Shown: positions 16,544 to 23,935 of the stretch, one piece after another
Layout of the letters: the number at the start of each line of letters is the position of its first letter
Position numbering within the stretch: position 1 is the first letter of the stretch
Assembly: GCF_964222135.1 (NCBI RefSeq)
Contig: NZ_CAXQBR010000065.1
Location: 62,001-126,000 of the forward strand
Direction: 5' to 3'
Length of the DNA stretch: 64,000 nt
Source of the DNA: Euzebya sp.
GTDB taxonomy: Bacteria; Actinomycetota; Nitriliruptoria; Euzebyales; Euzebyaceae
Made by a program: the position numbers and the translations under genes
The notes under the pieces: model-generated
Databases searched by the model: none
The model's input: only the letters and a program-made list of their open reading frames with translations
What the model was told of the DNA's origin: nothing

Positions 16544-17083
16544 ATGGGTCGCTCCCTCCTGGTCGCCTGCCTGGCCGCCTGCATGGCCGTCGTCCTGGCG
16601 GCCTGCGCGACGCCCGCGGATGCGCCCACCGGTGACGTCGGGTCGGCGTCGGCGTCGCCGACGACGGGGACGGGGACGGGGCTCCTCGCCCTGACCGCCC
16701 CGACGGTGGACGGCGGGACGTTCGACGGCGCGTCGGTGTCCGGCCAGGACGTGATGCTGTGGTTCTGGGCGCCCTGGTGACCGACGTGCAACCGGGAGGC
16801 TCCCGAGGTCGCACAGGTGGTGGGACTGCTCAGCGAGGACCAGGTGATCGTCGGCGTGGCCGGACGGGACGACGTCGAGGCCATGGCGGACTTCGTCGCC
16901 CGGCACGAGCTGGATGACGTGGTCCACATCGCCGACGTCGACGGGGACGTGTGGGCCGAGTTCGGCATCCCCAGCCAACCCGCCTGGGCGTTCGTCGGCG
17001 CCGGCGACGACGAGGCGACCGTCCGCTTCGGCGCGCTCGGCCGCGACGGGGTGCTCGACGCGTTCGAGTCCGGCGGGCTCTAG
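16544..17083 (+). CDS. Candidate selenoprotein: thioredoxin-like lipoprotein with in-frame TGA (Sec) at the redox motif
   Basis: Read with the TGA at 16778-16780 as selenocysteine, this is one 179-residue protein. Residues 1-21 are a lipoprotein signal with lipobox LAAC (C21). A low-complexity Ser/Thr/Ala linker follows, then a TlpA/ResA-type thioredoxin fold. The redox site reads FWAPW-U79-P-T-C82, where the family has W-C-x-x-C, and continues in the same frame (NREAPEVAQVVGLL) through to the cis-Pro segment GIPSQPAWAFVG. No other stop interrupts the frame up to TAG at 17083. A hairpin at 16786-16814 meets bacterial SECIS rules and tRNA-Sec is encoded at 57778-57870. The likely role is thiol-disulfide exchange outside the membrane. 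TACGCT at 16532-16537 suggests a leaderless start. Automatic annotation would stop at residue 78 or call a pseudogene. Confidence 0.82.
16786..16814 (+). promoter_or_regulatory. Putative bacterial SECIS hairpin
   Basis: Directly after the TGA, GTGC (16786-16789) pairs with GCAC (16811-16814), ACC (16791-16793) with GGT (16807-16809) and GGGA (16794-16797) with TCCC (16801-16804), leaving a three-base loop G-G-C and small bulges. The loop begins 18 nt after the TGA, within the 16-37 nt window known for SelB-dependent elements, and has the expected G in its first two positions. The hairpin is inside coding sequence, as in formate dehydrogenase genes. Confidence 0.68.
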
Positions 17084-17161
17084 CGACGCACCGGGCGGAG
17101 GACTGACGCCCATGGCGCAGTCCGCGGTTGACCCGTCGCCGCCGTGGCGAGGATGGCGGCG

Positions 17162-18610
17162 ATGACCGACCGCACCAGCCTCGGGGGTCGCGCCCGACGG
17201 GCCGCGTCGCTCGCCCGCCTCGGCGCCCGGGCGGGCAGGGGCCTGGTCGCGACCCGTCGGGCGGAGCGCCGCGGTGACGAGGCGGCTGCCGAGGCAGGGC
17301 ACGAGGCGATCGCCGAGGCGGTGTTCGAGACGCTCGGGTCGATGAAGGGCGCGGCCATGAAGCTCGGCCAGATGCTCGCCTTCGTGGACCTCGACGTCGA
17401 CCCGGCCACGACGGAGATCTACCGCTCCAGGCTGAACGCCCTGCTCGACCAGGCCCCCGCGACCGACACCGACGCCATCGAGGCCACGATCGCCGAGCAG
17501 TACGGCGCACCTGCCGAGCAGGTGTTCGCCCGGTGGGACCGCGAGCCGCTCGCCGTCGCCTCCATCGGCCAGGTCCACACCGCCGCGCTGCCCGACGGCA
17601 CCGAGGTGGCGCTGAAGGTGCAGCACCCCGGCATCGCCGAGGCCGTGCAGGCCGACGTGCAGAACCTGACCGCCCTCCGCGGGCTGTTCCGCGTCACCCA
17701 CCCGAACCTCGACGCCACGGCGCTGATCGCCGAGGTCCGCGAGCGCCTGCGCGACGAGCTCGACTACCAGAAGGAGGCCGCCTACACCCAGGCGTTCGCC
17801 GACCGGTTCGCGGGCCACCCGGCGATCCGCGTCCCCCGCGTGTTCCACGACTGGTGCCGGCCGCGGGTCCTCGTGACCGAGTACGTCCCCGGGCGCACCT
17901 TCGAGGAGGTCCTCGCCGACGACGACCAGGCGACCAGGGACCGCTTCGGCGAGATCATCTTCCGGTTCACCTTCTCCTCCCTGTACCGCTTCCGGATCTT
18001 CAACGCCGACCCGCACCCGGGGAACTTCATCTTCCCGCCCGCCGACGCGGCGCGGACCGGGCCGGTCACGTTCATCGACTTCGGGTCGGCCCGCACGTTC
18101 TCGTCCGAGACCCGCACCCGGCTGCGCGCCCTGCACCGCGCCGTGGCGGCCGACGCCGCCGGCGACCCGAGCGGCGAGTCCGCGGTCGAGCGCGCCATGG
18201 CGGATGCCGGACTGCTGCCCGAGGACCGCAGGGGCATCGACCTCGAGCGGGTCCGGCGGTGGTTCGCCATCGCGTACGAGCCGCTCGCCGGGGATCGGGA
18301 GTGGACCTACTCGAGGGACTACGCCCGCCGACTGATCAGCGCCAGCACCGACCCCTCCCAGGGCATGGAGCCGACCCTGCGCCGACTGACGATGCCGGCC
18401 GAGTACATCCTCCTCAACCGCATCCAGTTCGGGGTCAACTCGCTGCTCGCACGCCTCCAGCCGACCGCCAACTGGCAGGCGATCATGGAGGAGATCGCCA
18501 CCGGCGGCCCGGCCACCACCCCCCTCGGCGAGGCCGAGCGGGACTGGCTCGAGGCGGTGGGAGACCTGGCGGAGCACCCCGATGCCGCCGCCCCGACCGC
18601 GACCGGCTGA
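17162..18610 (+). CDS. AarF/ABC1/UbiB-family atypical kinase
   Basis: A 482-residue protein of the ABC1/ADCK/UbiB family. The hallmark KxGQ segment is present (GAAMKLGQMLAFVD), as are the Ala-rich nucleotide loop (EPLAVASIGQVHTA), LKVQHPGI, the NADPHPGN catalytic loop and the FIDFGSA metal-binding DFG-type motif. In Gram-negatives such proteins support quinone biosynthesis; in actinobacteria the role is less clear and may concern lipid handling. The ATG at 17162 was preferred to GTG 17144 and ATG 17153 because GAGG lies 9 nt before it. It starts 78 bp after the selenoprotein candidate on the same strand. Confidence 0.9.
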   Translation: MTDRTSLGGRARRAASLARLGARAGRGLVATRRAERRGDEAAAEAGHEAIAEAVFETLGSMKGAAMKLGQMLAFVDLDVDPATTEIYRSRLNALLDQAPATDTDAIEATIAEQYGAPAEQVFARWDREPLAVASIGQVHTAALPDGTEVALKVQHPGIAEAVQADVQNLTALRGLFRVTHPNLDATALIAEVRERLRDELDYQKEAAYTQAFADRFAGHPAIRVPRVFHDWCRPRVLVTEYVPGRTFEEVLADDDQATRDRFGEIIFRFTFSSLYRFRIFNADPHPGNFIFPPADAARTGPVTFIDFGSARTFSSETRTRLRALHRAVAADAAGDPSGESAVERAMADAGLLPEDRRGIDLERVRRWFAIAYEPLAGDREWTYSRDYARRLISASTDPSQGMEPTLRRLTMPAEYILLNRIQFGVNSLLARLQPTANWQAIMEEIATGGPATTPLGEAERDWLEAVGDLAEHPDAAAPTATG

Positions 18611-18668
18611 GCGCTTGCACCCGCCGGCGGGAGCGGTAGAAAGGGCCACCCCGGCGAAAGGCTCCGAG

Positions 18669-20030
18669 GTGACGAAGCTGGTGGACGACGCACGTGCGTG
18701 GGCGTTCAACGTCCTCGGGACGCCGTTGCGGACGGTCCGGGTCCGCCCCGTCGACCGTGCGGGAGCTGCCTCGGTCGTGCGCCGCATCCACGAGCTGACC
18801 GGGGGCGCGGACGGCCTGCCGCTCCGCCTGTGGGATCAGACGACCCTCGGACCGGCCGACGCGCCGTTCCGCCTGGTGCTCACCGGCCCCGACGCGGTGC
18901 GGGCGCTCCTGCCCCCGTCGGACCTCCGCGCTGGGGAGGCCTACGTCGACGGCCACATCGACATCGAGGGCGATGCCGTCGCAGCCATGGCCGCCGCGAC
19001 GGCGCTCGGCGAGTCCCTCGGGGCAGCCGCCCTGGCGCGTGTGGTCCCCGAGGTCCTCCGGCTGCCCGCGGCCGGGGCGGACGCCGAGGGGGAGGAGCGG
19101 GCGCGCCTCCGCGGCCGGCCGCACTCCCCGGCACGCGACCGCCAGGCGGTGCAGTTCCACTACGACGTCGGCAACGACTTCTTCGGGCTGTTCCTCGACG
19201 AGGCGATGGTGTACTCCTGCGCGTACGTCCTGGACGCCGACGAGGACCTCGAGACCGCGCAGCGCCGCAAGCTCGACGTCGTCTGCCGCAAGCTCCGGCT
19301 CCAGCCTGGCGACCGGCTCCTCGACGTGGGCTGCGGCTGGGGGTCCCTCGTCATCCACGCCGCTCGCGAGTACGGGGTCTCGGCGGTCGGGATCACGCTG
19401 TCCGGACGCCAGCTCGAGCTCGGCCGCGCGCTCGTGGCCGATGCCGGGCTGTCGGATCTGGTCGAGCTGCGCCTGCAGGACTACCGCGACGTCACCGGGC
19501 GCTTCGACGCGATCGCCTCGATCGGGATGTTCGAGCACGTCGGGCCGTCCAACCTGTCGAGCTACTTCACGACCCTCCGCGCGCTGCTGGCCGACGGCGG
19601 GCGGATCCTCAACCACGGCATCACCACCGGGAGGCGCATGAGCGACACCGACTACACCGCGGGCCCGCCGAGCTTCGTCAGCACCTACGTGTTCCCCGAC
19701 GGGGGCCTCAGCCCCGCCTGGCGCGCCGTGCAGGAGGTCGAGGCCGCCGGCTTCGAGGTGCGCGACGTCGAGCAGCTGCGCCCGGCCTACGCGATCACCC
19801 TCCGGGCGTGGCTGCGCCGGCTCGAGGCCCGCTGGGACGAGGCCGTGGCGCTCGTCGGCGAGCGGCGCGCGCGGGTCTGGCGGATCTACCTGGCCGGGTC
19901 GGCCGCGCTGTTCGAGCGCGGCGACCTCGGCGTCGTGCAGGTGCTCGGCACGACCGGTGACGCCTACGGCCCGCTGGGGCGCGACTGGATGCTGCCCGGG
20001 GACGTGCGTCCGGGGGACACCGCCCGATGA
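18669..20030 (+). CDS. cfa: Cyclopropane-fatty-acyl-phospholipid synthase family methyltransferase
   Basis: A 453-residue SAM-dependent enzyme that adds a methylene bridge (or methyl group) to unsaturated acyl chains of membrane lipids. The N-terminal sterol-carrier-like lipid-binding part spans about 25-150. The methyltransferase part starts with QFHYDVGNDFFGLFLDE and the YSCAY segment; the SAM site is RLLDVGCGWGSLVIH, and SIGMFEHVG is also typical. The GTG at 18669 has a GGCTCCGAGG stretch immediately upstream. Its stop overlaps the start of the DUF480 gene. The neighbouring AarF-like gene would be compatible with a lipid-related cluster, which is inference only. Confidence 0.9.
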   Translation: MTKLVDDARAWAFNVLGTPLRTVRVRPVDRAGAASVVRRIHELTGGADGLPLRLWDQTTLGPADAPFRLVLTGPDAVRALLPPSDLRAGEAYVDGHIDIEGDAVAAMAAATALGESLGAAALARVVPEVLRLPAAGADAEGEERARLRGRPHSPARDRQAVQFHYDVGNDFFGLFLDEAMVYSCAYVLDADEDLETAQRRKLDVVCRKLRLQPGDRLLDVGCGWGSLVIHAAREYGVSAVGITLSGRQLELGRALVADAGLSDLVELRLQDYRDVTGRFDAIASIGMFEHVGPSNLSSYFTTLRALLADGGRILNHGITTGRRMSDTDYTAGPPSFVSTYVFPDGGLSPAWRAVQEVEAAGFEVRDVEQLRPAYAITLRAWLRRLEARWDEAVALVGERRARVWRIYLAGSAALFERGDLGVVQVLGTTGDAYGPLGRDWMLPGDVRPGDTAR

Positions 20031-20722
20031 CGGTCCAGCTGAGCGACCTCGGCCTCCGGATCATCGGGGCGCTCATCGAGAAGCAGCTCGCGACCCCGCA
20101 GGCCTACCCCCTGTCGGTCAACGCCCTGACCGCCGCGGCCAACCAGACGACCAACCGCGAGCCGGTCACCAGCTACAGCGAGGCGGAGATCAGCACCGGC
20201 CTCCGCGAGCTCAGCGCGCAGTCCCTCGTCACCGCCGTCTACGCCCGGCGCTCGTCGACGCCCCGGTACGCCCACCAGCTCGACGACCACCTCGAGGTCG
20301 ACACGCCGGGCACCGCCGTGCTGGCGGTGCTCGCCCTGCGCGGCCCCCAGACCCTCGGCGAGCTCCGGCAGCGCACCGAGCGCCTGCACCCCTTCGGCTC
20401 CACCGCCGAGGTGGCCGATGTCCTCGCCGGGCTCGCGGCCCACCACTACGGCCAGCTGGTCGAGGAGCTGCCGCGCCAACCGGGCCAGAAGGAGGCGCGG
20501 TGGCGCCACCTCCTCGGCGGTGGCGACCAGCCGACCGGGTCAGCCGCCACCCCGGAGCCGCCACCCCCCGCGCGGGAGGACGTCGCGGTGGAGGCCGAGG
20601 CGGAGGGTGGTGCGGTCGCCGAGCTGCGGACCGAGGTCGCCGAGCTGCGCGAGGAGGTCACCGACCTGCGCCGGACCGTCGACGACCTCCGCGACCGCCT
20701 GGACCGTGCCCTCGGGAGCTGA
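20027..20722 (+). CDS. YceH family (DUF480) winged-helix protein with C-terminal coiled coil
   Basis: A 231-residue protein. Residues about 5-165 match the YceH/DUF480 family of paired winged-helix domains (LIEKQLATPQAYPLSVNAL and QTTNREPV are typical). A Pro-rich linker leads to a C-terminal helix with heptads (AELRTEVAELREEVTDLRR), predicted coiled coil; this tail is common in the family. Function is unknown, though the fold suggests nucleic acid or protein binding. The ATG overlaps the cyclopropane synthase stop by ATGA. Confidence 0.9.
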   Translation: MTVQLSDLGLRIIGALIEKQLATPQAYPLSVNALTAAANQTTNREPVTSYSEAEISTGLRELSAQSLVTAVYARRSSTPRYAHQLDDHLEVDTPGTAVLAVLALRGPQTLGELRQRTERLHPFGSTAEVADVLAGLAAHHYGQLVEELPRQPGQKEARWRHLLGGGDQPTGSAATPEPPPPAREDVAVEAEAEGGAVAELRTEVAELREEVTDLRRTVDDLRDRLDRALGS

Positions 20723-20726
20723 CCCC

Positions 20727-21197
20727 CTACCCCTCCACGTTCCGCATGAACGGCGCGGCGCGGGCGAAGTAGTCCCACAGCTCGGCGGTGATCCCCGGCG
20801 GCGGGTCGACCTCCTCGATCGCCCCGCGCATGTTCGTGAGCCACGCCTCGATCTGGACCGTGCCCACGGGGAACGGCGCGTGGCGCATCCGCAGCCGGGG
20901 GTGACCCCGCTGCTCGCTGTAGGTCGACGGCCCACCCCAGAACTGGATCAGGAACAGCCGCAGCCGCACCTCGGCGGCGGTCAGGTCCGCCTCGGGGTAG
21001 AGCGGCCGCAGCACCTCGTCGTCGGCGACGCGGCGGTAGAACGCCGCGACCAGCTCGGTGAAGAACGCCTCCCCGCCCGCGCGGACGTACAGGCTGTCGG
21101 GGTCCGGCGCGACCCGCTGGACGGGACCGCCCGCCCGCGGCAGGGACCGGGCTGCCTCTGCGGTGTGGTCCGGCTGGGGCAGGTGCGCGTCGCTCAT
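20727..21197 (-). CDS. glbO: Group II truncated haemoglobin (GlbO-like)
   Basis: A 156-residue protein ending in a 2/2 globin fold of about 125 residues. The run FLIQFWGGPSTYSEQRG followed by LRMRHAPFPVG is the hallmark of group II (GlbO) globins, with the proximal His in RMRHAPF. The N-terminal 30 residues are an extra, probably disordered tail. Such proteins bind O2 or NO and are linked with oxidative or nitrosative stress tolerance. It converges with the DUF480 gene with only 4 bp between stops, so no room exists for a classical terminator. Confidence 0.92.
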   Translation of the reverse strand: MSDAHLPQPDHTAEAARSLPRAGGPVQRVAPDPDSLYVRAGGEAFFTELVAAFYRRVADDEVLRPLYPEADLTAAEVRLRLFLIQFWGGPSTYSEQRGHPRLRMRHAPFPVGTVQIEAWLTNMRGAIEEVDPPPGITAELWDYFARAAPFMRNVEG

Positions 21198-21236
21198 GGT
21201 CCCCAGCCTGCCACCGCCCGTGTGAGACTGGCACGG

Positions 21237-21446
21237 ATGGACCTGATCGCCCGCGTGCTGCTCGACGGACCGGTGCTGCTGCTCGCCGGGGTCGTCCTGC
21301 TCATCTTCGGCGGTGCCGGCCTGCTGTCGCCGGGCAGCGCCAGCTACTCGCGGCACCGGACCGCCCGGCCGATCACGTTCATCGTGATGCTCCTGGCGGG
21401 GGTCGTCCTGGTCGCCGGGGGCGCCGGCCTGCTGCTGGGGGGCTGA
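21237..21446 (+). CDS. Small membrane protein, 69 residues, two transmembrane segments
   Basis: A 69-residue protein with two hydrophobic segments (about 8-29 and 47-67) joined by a short basic loop (SRHRTARP), so both termini probably face the same side. No family is recognised. It is transcribed divergently from the truncated haemoglobin gene with 39 bp between starts. It ends 22 bp before the stop of the convergent B12-binding regulator. Confidence 0.6.
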   Translation: MDLIARVLLDGPVLLLAGVVLLIFGGAGLLSPGSASYSRHRTARPITFIVMLLAGVVLVAGGAGLLLGG

Positions 21447-21468
21447 GGGAGGGTGTCGCCCCGGTCCC

Positions 21469-22293
21469 TCAGGCGGTCTCCTCGAGGTGCTCGACCAGGG
21501 CGATCGGGTCCTCGAGGACGGTGATCCCGAGGGGCTCGGCGATCGACAGGTCCGTGCCCCGCCCCCCCATGATCAGCTGCCGGCCGGCGCACGCGGCGGC
21601 GAGGTCCTCGTAGACCTGGGGCCGCAGCTGCTGTCCGGCGCTGACGCACACCACGTGGGCCGGGATGATGTCGAGGAACAGCCGCAGGTCGTCGATCGGC
21701 ACGTTCGTGCCCAGGTGGTGCACCTCCCAGCCGGAGGCGCGCAGGAAGTCGGCGATCATCGCGCTCGCGACGCCGTGGTCCTCCCCGGGGGCGGTCAGGG
21801 TGACGGCGACGCCGCGGCGGGGGCCGCGCCGCCGGAAGTGCTCGGACAGCCGGTTCATGATGCCCGTGCAGATCTCGGTCGCCCGGTGCTCGATGGCCAC
21901 GTTGACCTCGCCGCGCTCCCACAGCTCGCCGATGTGGTGCAGGCACGGGGTCAGCAGGCGCGTGTACACCTCGCCGGCCGTGGCGCCGTCGCTGATGATC
22001 TTCCGGACGACCGCGTTCGCCTCCTGCGCCTCCCCCCGGACCAGCAGGTCGCACAGCCGGTCCACGTGGTGGGGCCAGTCCCGACGGCTGCCGTGCTCTG
22101 ACGCGCCGACGCCGGTGGCGACCTGACGAGCGGTGATGTAGGCCTCGAGCGCCTCGCGGCGCACGCGCAGCCGCCCGCCGGCCTTGAAGGCCTCCAGGTC
22201 CCCCTTGCGCACCCACCGGTACGCGGTCATGTAGTGGACCTTCAGCTCGTCGGCGGCCTCCTGCAGGGTCAGGAGCTCGTCGGTCTCGGTCAC
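21469..22293 (-). CDS. B12-binding regulator with excisionase-type HTH and CarH-like Wx9EH motif
   Basis: A 274-residue protein. Residues about 7-55 are an HTH of the excisionase/MerR-like type (LTLQEAADELKVHYMTAYRWVRKGDLEAF). Residues about 75-160 match the helical cap of B12-dependent enzymes and photoreceptors, with W-(9 residues)-E-H (WERGEVNVAIEH), the signature that in CarH places Trp over the adenosyl group. Residues about 160-270 are the cobalamin-binding Rossmann domain with PGEDHGV (candidate axial His) and LGTNVP. By analogy with CarH/LitR it may be a light- or B12-sensing repressor; that is inference. The start is GTG with GAGGAG about 8 nt upstream. It lies 68 bp after dacB on the same strand. 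Confidence 0.82.
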   Translation of the reverse strand: MTETDELLTLQEAADELKVHYMTAYRWVRKGDLEAFKAGGRLRVRREALEAYITARQVATGVGASEHGSRRDWPHHVDRLCDLLVRGEAQEANAVVRKIISDGATAGEVYTRLLTPCLHHIGELWERGEVNVAIEHRATEICTGIMNRLSEHFRRRGPRRGVAVTLTAPGEDHGVASAMIADFLRASGWEVHHLGTNVPIDDLRLFLDIIPAHVVCVSAGQQLRPQVYEDLAAACAGRQLIMGGRGTDLSIAEPLGITVLEDPIALVEHLEETA

Positions 22294-22361
22294 CGTCGAC
22301 GCTCCTCGTACATCCGACTGCTGGGGCTAAGCACCGCCAACGATAGCGGAGCCGGCCCGGG

Positions 22362-23933
22362 TCAGGAGCACGTGTGGGTCGGCAGCGGCGGCAGCTCGTC
22401 CGGCTCCAGCGGGTCGTCGGGGGCTGGGGGAGGGGGAGGGATCTCGGTGCACCCGTACAGCTCGGCGGCCAGGCCGAGGACGACCAGGTCCTGCAGCCGG
22501 CGGGCGTCGTCGAGCTGGGGCTCGGCCAGCGCGTTGCTCGTGACCGTGACGTACAGCGGTCGGCCGTCCGGGCCGACGACCGCGCCGCTGATCGACCGGA
22601 CGTCGCCCAGCGAGCCGGTCTTGCCGCGGAGCCGCAGCTCGGCGATCGTCCCGACGAGACGCCGCTCCAACGTGCCGGAGACCCCGGACACGGCCATCAG
22701 GTCCTGCCACTCCTCCCCGAGGGTCGAGTTGGTCATCCGGTAGTTCAGCGCGGTGAGCAGCGCGGGTGGGATCGCCGACTCCCGCGACAGGCCCGACCCG
22801 TCGCGGAGCCGCGTCGTGGACCAGTCGAGCTCGAGGGCCGCGAGGACCTCGGACGCGACGTCCTCGGCGTCGTCGAAGCTGCCGGCGCCCGCGGCGTGGC
22901 GGCCGACGGCCCGGAAGACGGTGTCGGCGATGTGGTTGTCGCTCTCCTGGACCATGCGGACGAGCAGCGTCATCAGCGTCGGGGAGGACAGCTCGCCCAG
23001 GTGCGCCGGCGCGTCGGAGACGCCGCCCGGCGCCGACCGCGACCCGCCGACGACCTCCACGCCGCGCTCGGCGAGCGCCGCGACCAGGGCGGCCGCAGCC
23101 ACCGCCGCGGGGTCCGCGGCGGCGCGGGCGCGGAGCCCGCTCCCCTCGTCCACGAACTCGAAGCCCTGGTCGATGGTCAGCCCGCTGATCGCCGTCGCGT
23201 CGAGGTCGTCGAGGTAGCGCGGCGGCCACCCGTCGGCCAACGGCCCGCCGGCGAGGAACCCCGGATCGCCGATCACCGCACCCTCCACCCGGGTGACGCC
23301 CGCCGCGACGATCTGGTCAGCGAGGTCGGCGATCGGCGTCTGCGGCCGCTCGGGGTCGATCTGGGTCTCGACGTAGGTCCGCGAGACGAGCGTCGGGTCG
23401 CCTCCGCCGGTCAGCACCACGTCGCCGGCCACGACACCGCCCTGACCCGGTGCGGCGGTCGCGGCGGCCGTCGTGGTGAACACGTGGTCGGGGCCGAAGG
23501 TCGCCAGGGCCATCGCGGCGGTCACGAGCTTCGCGGTCGATGCCGGGATCAGCGGGGTGGTGGCGCCGACGTCGACCAGCACCCGGCCGTCGGCGTCGAG
23601 GACCGACACCGCCGAGGCACCCGGGTTGCCCGATGCGATCAGGGCCTCGGACACGACGAGCGCGAGGGACAGCGCGAGGGGGTCGTCCTGGGGGGCGACG
23701 GTGATGGGGGCCGGGACCTCGCCGAGGTCCACGCGGGCGGGCTTGGTCAGCGCCGCGGCGGCGGCCCGCAGCTTCGGCGGATCGGGCTTCGCCGCGTAGC
23801 GGACGGTCGCCCGGCGAGAGAGCGGCTCACCGACGACGACCTGCGGCTGGGCGTAGGCGATCACCCCGGCGGAGACCGCCAGGGTGACCACGAGCGCCAG
23901 CAGGGTCTGGCCGATCCCGCCCAGGCGTCGCAC
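22362..23933 (-). CDS. dacB: D-alanyl-D-alanine carboxypeptidase/endopeptidase (PBP4, S13 family)
   Basis: A 523-residue penicillin-binding protein of class C type 4. A membrane anchor or signal segment occupies about residues 7-28. The active-site motifs are S132-x-x-K135 (PASTAKLVTA), SDN (ESDNHIADT) and KTG (LRGKTGSLGD). It trims or cleaves peptidoglycan peptides outside the membrane. The C-terminus carries an unusual Pro-rich tail with two Cys (GCTEIPPPPP to THTCS). The GTG at 23933 is 2 nt after the stop of the RNA methyltransferase, so the two are co-transcribed. Confidence 0.93.
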   Translation of the reverse strand: MRRLGGIGQTLLALVVTLAVSAGVIAYAQPQVVVGEPLSRRATVRYAAKPDPPKLRAAAAALTKPARVDLGEVPAPITVAPQDDPLALSLALVVSEALIASGNPGASAVSVLDADGRVLVDVGATTPLIPASTAKLVTAAMALATFGPDHVFTTTAAATAAPGQGGVVAGDVVLTGGGDPTLVSRTYVETQIDPERPQTPIADLADQIVAAGVTRVEGAVIGDPGFLAGGPLADGWPPRYLDDLDATAISGLTIDQGFEFVDEGSGLRARAAADPAAVAAAALVAALAERGVEVVGGSRSAPGGVSDAPAHLGELSSPTLMTLLVRMVQESDNHIADTVFRAVGRHAAGAGSFDDAEDVASEVLAALELDWSTTRLRDGSGLSRESAIPPALLTALNYRMTNSTLGEEWQDLMAVSGVSGTLERRLVGTIAELRLRGKTGSLGDVRSISGAVVGPDGRPLYVTVTSNALAEPQLDDARRLQDLVVLGLAAELYGCTEIPPPPPAPDDPLEPDELPPLPTHTCS

Positions 23934-23935
23934 GC

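Noticed and set aside
16544-16780. Truncated 78-residue lipoprotein or a pseudogene caused by a TGC-to-TGA change
   Set aside because: A simple nonsense change is possible, but the stop falls on the one codon known to be used for Sec in thioredoxin folds, a SECIS-like hairpin follows and tRNA-Sec is encoded in the window. I keep it as a caveat.
22294-22361. Cobalamin riboswitch ahead of the B12-binding regulator
   Set aside because: The 68-bp region is too short for the about 200-nt element and has no B12-box-like sequence.
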